Of a stretch of 64,000 nt of DNA, positions 60,725-64,000 are shown in pieces; the first letter of the stretch is position 1, and the number at the start of each line of letters is the position of its first letter. The notes under the pieces were generated by a model. The model was not told where the DNA came from, did not search any database, and saw only the letters and a program-made list of their open reading frames with translations. The translations under genes and the position numbers were made by a program. The DNA lies in NCBI GenBank assembly GCA_964019135.1, contig OZ025257.1, positions 16,829,971-16,893,970 on the forward strand, read 5' to 3'. The DNA comes from Arenicola marina. Taxonomy: Eukaryota; Annelida; Polychaeta; Arenicolidae.

Positions 60725-61245
60725 CAGAACTGGACATTTCCCAGTAAAATGGTGTTTGACACTCATCACAAAACCACAAAAGACAGGTGTTAAGACAGAT
60801 ATGAATGACTATAGAGGAATATCATTCCCAACAGCATTCAGTAAGGTACTTACACGCTCTTAAAGGCAAGGTTATCCGCATAGGCTGATGAACATCGTTT
60901 GAGACCAAAGGAGCAGGCAGGTTACCCGAAAGGGGTATTGTACAACCGATCAAATTTTTAAACTTGAGTACATAATACAGAAATAGATTTCGAGACCGAA
61001 AAGGACGCTGTTACGTACTATATATTGATTGATCAGGATGCTAGAATGCCACATTCCGCATTACGATGTAACCTTATTGGTGAAGGTATTCATGGAAATG
61101 TAATCAATATTGTACGATCATTTTATACAAAATTTAAGTCCGCAAAAACAACTGCAGGATTGGTACGCTACACGGGTGCATGATCAGCCCGCTGTTGTTC
61201 GCCTTCTATATCAGCGAATACATTGACATGCTCTCCGAGGGGCAC
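60725..61245 (+). mobile_element. LINE reverse-transcriptase fragment d (longest, decayed)
   Basis: Three reverse transcriptase blocks are readable in different frames of the plus strand: NDYRGISFPTAFSKV, EQAGYPKGYCTTDQIFKLEY, and CNLIGEGIHGNVINIVRSFY followed by SPLLF-type sequence at 61190-61240. Order and spacing fit a CR1/L2/RTE-like LINE. It ends at the same ATGCTCTCCGAG point as fragment a, where the methyltransferase 3' flank begins shortly after. Confidence 0.7.
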
Positions 61246-61379
61246 TGTCCAGGCATGTTATTAGGGCGAGTGCGGTCCTAGCTGCGATATGCCGCCATAC
61301 TGACAGAAAGAGCTTTGTCCTGACTTTGGCACAAGTCGCCACACTGTATTTCAGTGATTTAGCGTAACTTAGACGAGGC

Positions 61380-62034
61380 GCCATACTATCCTGGTTTTGG
61401 CAAAAGTCGAAATACTACAATTCAGAGCTTATCGTAACTTTGGCATGCGTCGGTATGCCGGCAGGAAGAGTTCTGTTCCAACTGACGATATGTCGAAATA
61501 TTGTATGGCAGGCTAACTTTCATTTGCGGCGCGCTACCTAACTTTGACATTTGTTGGCCAATAAAGGAACTGGTTCCTTTTACATAACTCAAAGAAGTTT
61601 AAAAGTTTATTTCAAATTTATTTTATTACCTTTAATATATATATATGTATAACAAGTGATTGATAATACCTGAATAAATATACATAAACCATACGGTCAA
61701 TACCCCATATGTATGCGTTATTGCTAAATCACAAGGCCGTAATTTACAAAAAGAGAAGACCGGTGGCTTTTCTTGATCATATATATCTTAGGATCAAATT
61801 TCGAAACGAAATCAAAATCATTCGCATCCCCCTCAAAATTATATAATAATGTACAACACACAATATTAGTCCGGTATTGCATATTTTTTCCTTATCTATC
61901 CGCCAAGCTGCGTGCTCTGTTAATATCCACTGACAGACGTTATATACCCCTGTTTACCCCTGGCCATACCAGTAGACGCTTAGCAATTAAAATACTCTTA
62001 ATTGGCGCAATAATCTGTTATTTTGGGAAGACAC
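61380..62034. repeat. Methyltransferase-unit 3' flank, unit 3
   Basis: Counterpart of 39440-40130. Similarity continues up to GGGAAGACAC at about 62034, where a gypsy LTR interrupts it. By the order seen in units 1 and 2, a methyltransferase gene would be expected further right, beyond the inserted element and outside the window. Confidence 0.75.
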
Positions 62035-62244
62035 AGTAATGTATTGAATGTTAACATTATGATGTTTAGCGCCGCCAATCGAATTAACCGTCAACTGTAA
62101 ATCATGTGATGTGATGTTGCGCATGTGTAGAGGAACGGAAAATAGAACTTGAATGAGCAAGCAAAAAGGCCGGTTGTTTGTCTTGGTTTAATCCGAAAAT
62201 ATTAGTGTTCAATCCGTCACTGCGATGTGGAATGATATATTATA
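62035..62244 (+). repeat. Gypsy 5' LTR
   Basis: About 210 bp; ends near ATATATTATA, followed by TTTGGCGAAATTT, a possible primer-binding region. The outer end is uncertain by a few bases. Confidence 0.75.
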
Positions 62245-63790
62245 TTTGGCGAAATTTAATTATGGCAACAAGTGTAGCAATTGAACTTGGTGGAGTTAGT
62301 CCATTTACTTGCAAAGGCGAATCTACAACTGCAGGCCAGCGTTGGGACCGGTGGCTACGATCGTTCAGACTCTATTGTGACGGGACAGGAGTAACGGACA
62401 AGAAGCAAAGGCGTGCATTGTTGTTACATAGTGCTGGTGTAGAAATTCAAGATATTTTTTCACGCTGAACGACACAGGTGAAGATAATGACTTTGACAAG
62501 GCAACCGAGGTGTTAAATCACTATTTTAAACATCAAGTGAATGCACCATATGAACGTTATGTATTCAAGCAAATGATTCAGCATCCCCGTGAAACAGTGG
62601 ATCAGTTTGTAACAAGGTTGCAACAAAGAGCCGTTTGTTGTGAATATGGATCACAGACCTCCGAACAAGTGCGCGACCAAGTAATTCGTGGATGTATGTC
62701 TACTCAACTACGTCGGAAGTTATTAAAAAAGGGTCAAAACCTGACTCTAACTCAAACGCAAGATATAGCTTGAGCTTGGGAAATGGCCAATTCTCAGGCG
62801 GAGAAGATAGGGGAATCCAGGCATGATCAGGTGAATAATGTGAATTTTAAACAAAGGAGTCAAGTGAAGGAATCGCCAAAACATCTGTGTTTTCGCTGTG
62901 GACGTGACGATCACTACAGCAAGGATCCAGCATGTCCAGCTCGTGATAAAATTTGCAGACGATGTAACCAAAAGGGTCATTTTTCCGTCAGATGTAAGAC
63001 GAGAAGCAGGCATTATGATACCAGAACAGCGCCAACAACTAACTTCCAAGGCAGAAGGTACAGTAATCAAGTCAACCATGTAGAAAGTGACAATTCTGAT
63101 GAATATGCATTTACTGTATCTGATAGCACATGTGAGAAAATAACTGTTAATACAGGTGGCATAGATATTGACATGATTATTGACTCTGGTGCTTCAACGA
63201 ATGTAATTGATAAAGAGATGCGGGGACGCTTGAAACGTAAGAAAATAAGGTGTGTTTCATCTCTTTGTTAGAACAAACTGTACCCATATGGATCATCTGA
63301 ACCTTTGAAGGTATTAGCTCGTTTTTTTGCAGACACCAAAGTAAATCCGGAATTGAGTATCAAGACAGAGTTCTTGGTGATTGATGGATGTGGCCAACCA
63401 CTTCTTGGGTGTGACACAGCTAGAGAATTGGGAATACTGAAGATTGTCAATTCTGTAAGTGACTACAGTGAACCGATGAGTAAATACAAAGACTGTTTTT
63501 AAGGTGTAGGTAGATTACATGATTATCAACTCAAGATACATGTTGATGAGAATAAATACACGAGTCAGAAGTCTTCCTAAAAGATTATTAAGTAATGTGT
63601 GCATAAATTAAATGTTTGTGCATTGGTGATGGATAGTGAAGTTGCCAAGATGTTATGGAAATCTTAGTCTTGATTGTAATGCTAAAGGGTTTAAGTGTGT
63701 GAAACAATTACACATATTTCATCTTTTGTAAACTGATCTTTAATGACTGATATAGATTCGACATATCAAGTATTTGAAAAAAAGGAGCAA

Positions 63791-64000
63791 TGTAATGTAC
63801 TGAATGTTAACATTATGATGTTTAGCGCCGCCAAGCGAATTAACTGTCAACTGTAAATCATATGATGTGATGTTGCGCATGTGTAGAGGAATGGAAAATA
63901 GAACTTGAATGCGCAAGCAAAAAGGCCGGTTGTTTGTCTTGGCTTAATCCGAAATCATTAGTGTTCAATCCGTCACTGCGAAGTGGGATGATATATTATA
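63791..64000 (+). repeat. Gypsy 3' LTR (reaches window edge)
   Basis: Begins TGTAATGTACTG after the purine tract AAAAAAAGGAGCAA. About ten differences from the 5' LTR. May continue past the window. Confidence 0.75.

Larger units (their letters stand above)
62035..64000 (+). mobile_element. Ty3/gypsy-type LTR retrotransposon fossil, shortened
   Basis: An old element on the plus strand, with two LTRs of about 210 bp (the right one reaches the window edge). Inside are a gag-like region, a double CCHC zinc knuckle (CFRCGRDDHYSKDPAC, CRRCNQKGHFSVRC) and an aspartic protease motif (IIDSGAST), then an A/G-rich polypurine tract before the right LTR. The internal part is only about 1.5 kb, far shorter than an autonomous element, and the copy is broken with several breaks. 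The LTRs are about 95% identical, comparable in age to the BEL element. Confidence 0.85.

Overview
This is a gene-poor, repeat-rich stretch of an animal genome. Introns with GT/AG ends, class A neuropeptide-type GPCRs, a tRNA-derived SINE, a LINE, BEL/Pao and Ty3/gypsy retroelement fossils, long-TIR DNA transposons and many G/C homopolymer runs point to a marine invertebrate. A cephalochordate or another non-vertebrate deuterostome, or a lophotrochozoan, would fit. The sequence alone does not settle which, and I hold the assignment loosely. No rRNA, tRNA gene, CRISPR or prokaryotic feature was seen.

Left third (1-31 kb): a GPCR neighbourhood. A decayed rhodopsin-like receptor gene (about 9.7-11.4 kb) and an intact paralogue (23.9-25.1 kb) lie in the same orientation. 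Both appear to have a noncoding first exon, a short 5' intron ending just before the ATG, and a CRE-type TGACGTCA site 130-160 bp before the splice donor. The first copy is split by a TTAA-flanked insertion of about 0.66 kb and also has a stop in TM7. Around them lie an old segmental duplication (1-4.4 kb and 12.5-15.65 kb), a second duplicated block (4.6-5.1 and 27.1-27.65 kb), a 5'-truncated but open LINE with an 11-bp target duplication, a 1.26-kb element with about 315-bp inverted repeats, three SINE copies and a triplicated exon-like unit at 15.65-16.36 kb.

Middle (28-39 kb): essentially no recognisable genes. It holds a G-rich minisatellite with a 119-bp period, a 149-bp tandem duplication, a satellite-like array with a period near 189 bp, a 23-bp triplet repeat and AT-rich single-copy DNA.

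Right third (39-64 kb): a tandem array built around a membrane-anchored methyltransferase gene. Two intact minus-strand paralogues (312 and 313 aa, roughly 83% identical in the catalytic half) are each followed by the same 3' flank and preceded by the same promoter module. A third 3' flank begins at the right side, so another copy may lie beyond 64 kb. Fragments of one LINE reverse transcriptase sit at or near the unit joints. The two genes share a 94-bp perfectly identical tract that looks like gene conversion. One near-complete BEL/Pao element (49.2-55.5 kb) has landed inside a LINE fragment of unit 2, and a shortened Ty3/gypsy element (62.0-64.0 kb) sits in the 3' flank of unit 3.

The most interesting items are the methyltransferase array with its orphan promoter modules and conversion tract, the GPCR pair with shared promoter layout and frame-preserving TTAA insertion, and the triplicated peptide-encoding repeat. 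None can be called a new system from sequence alone.
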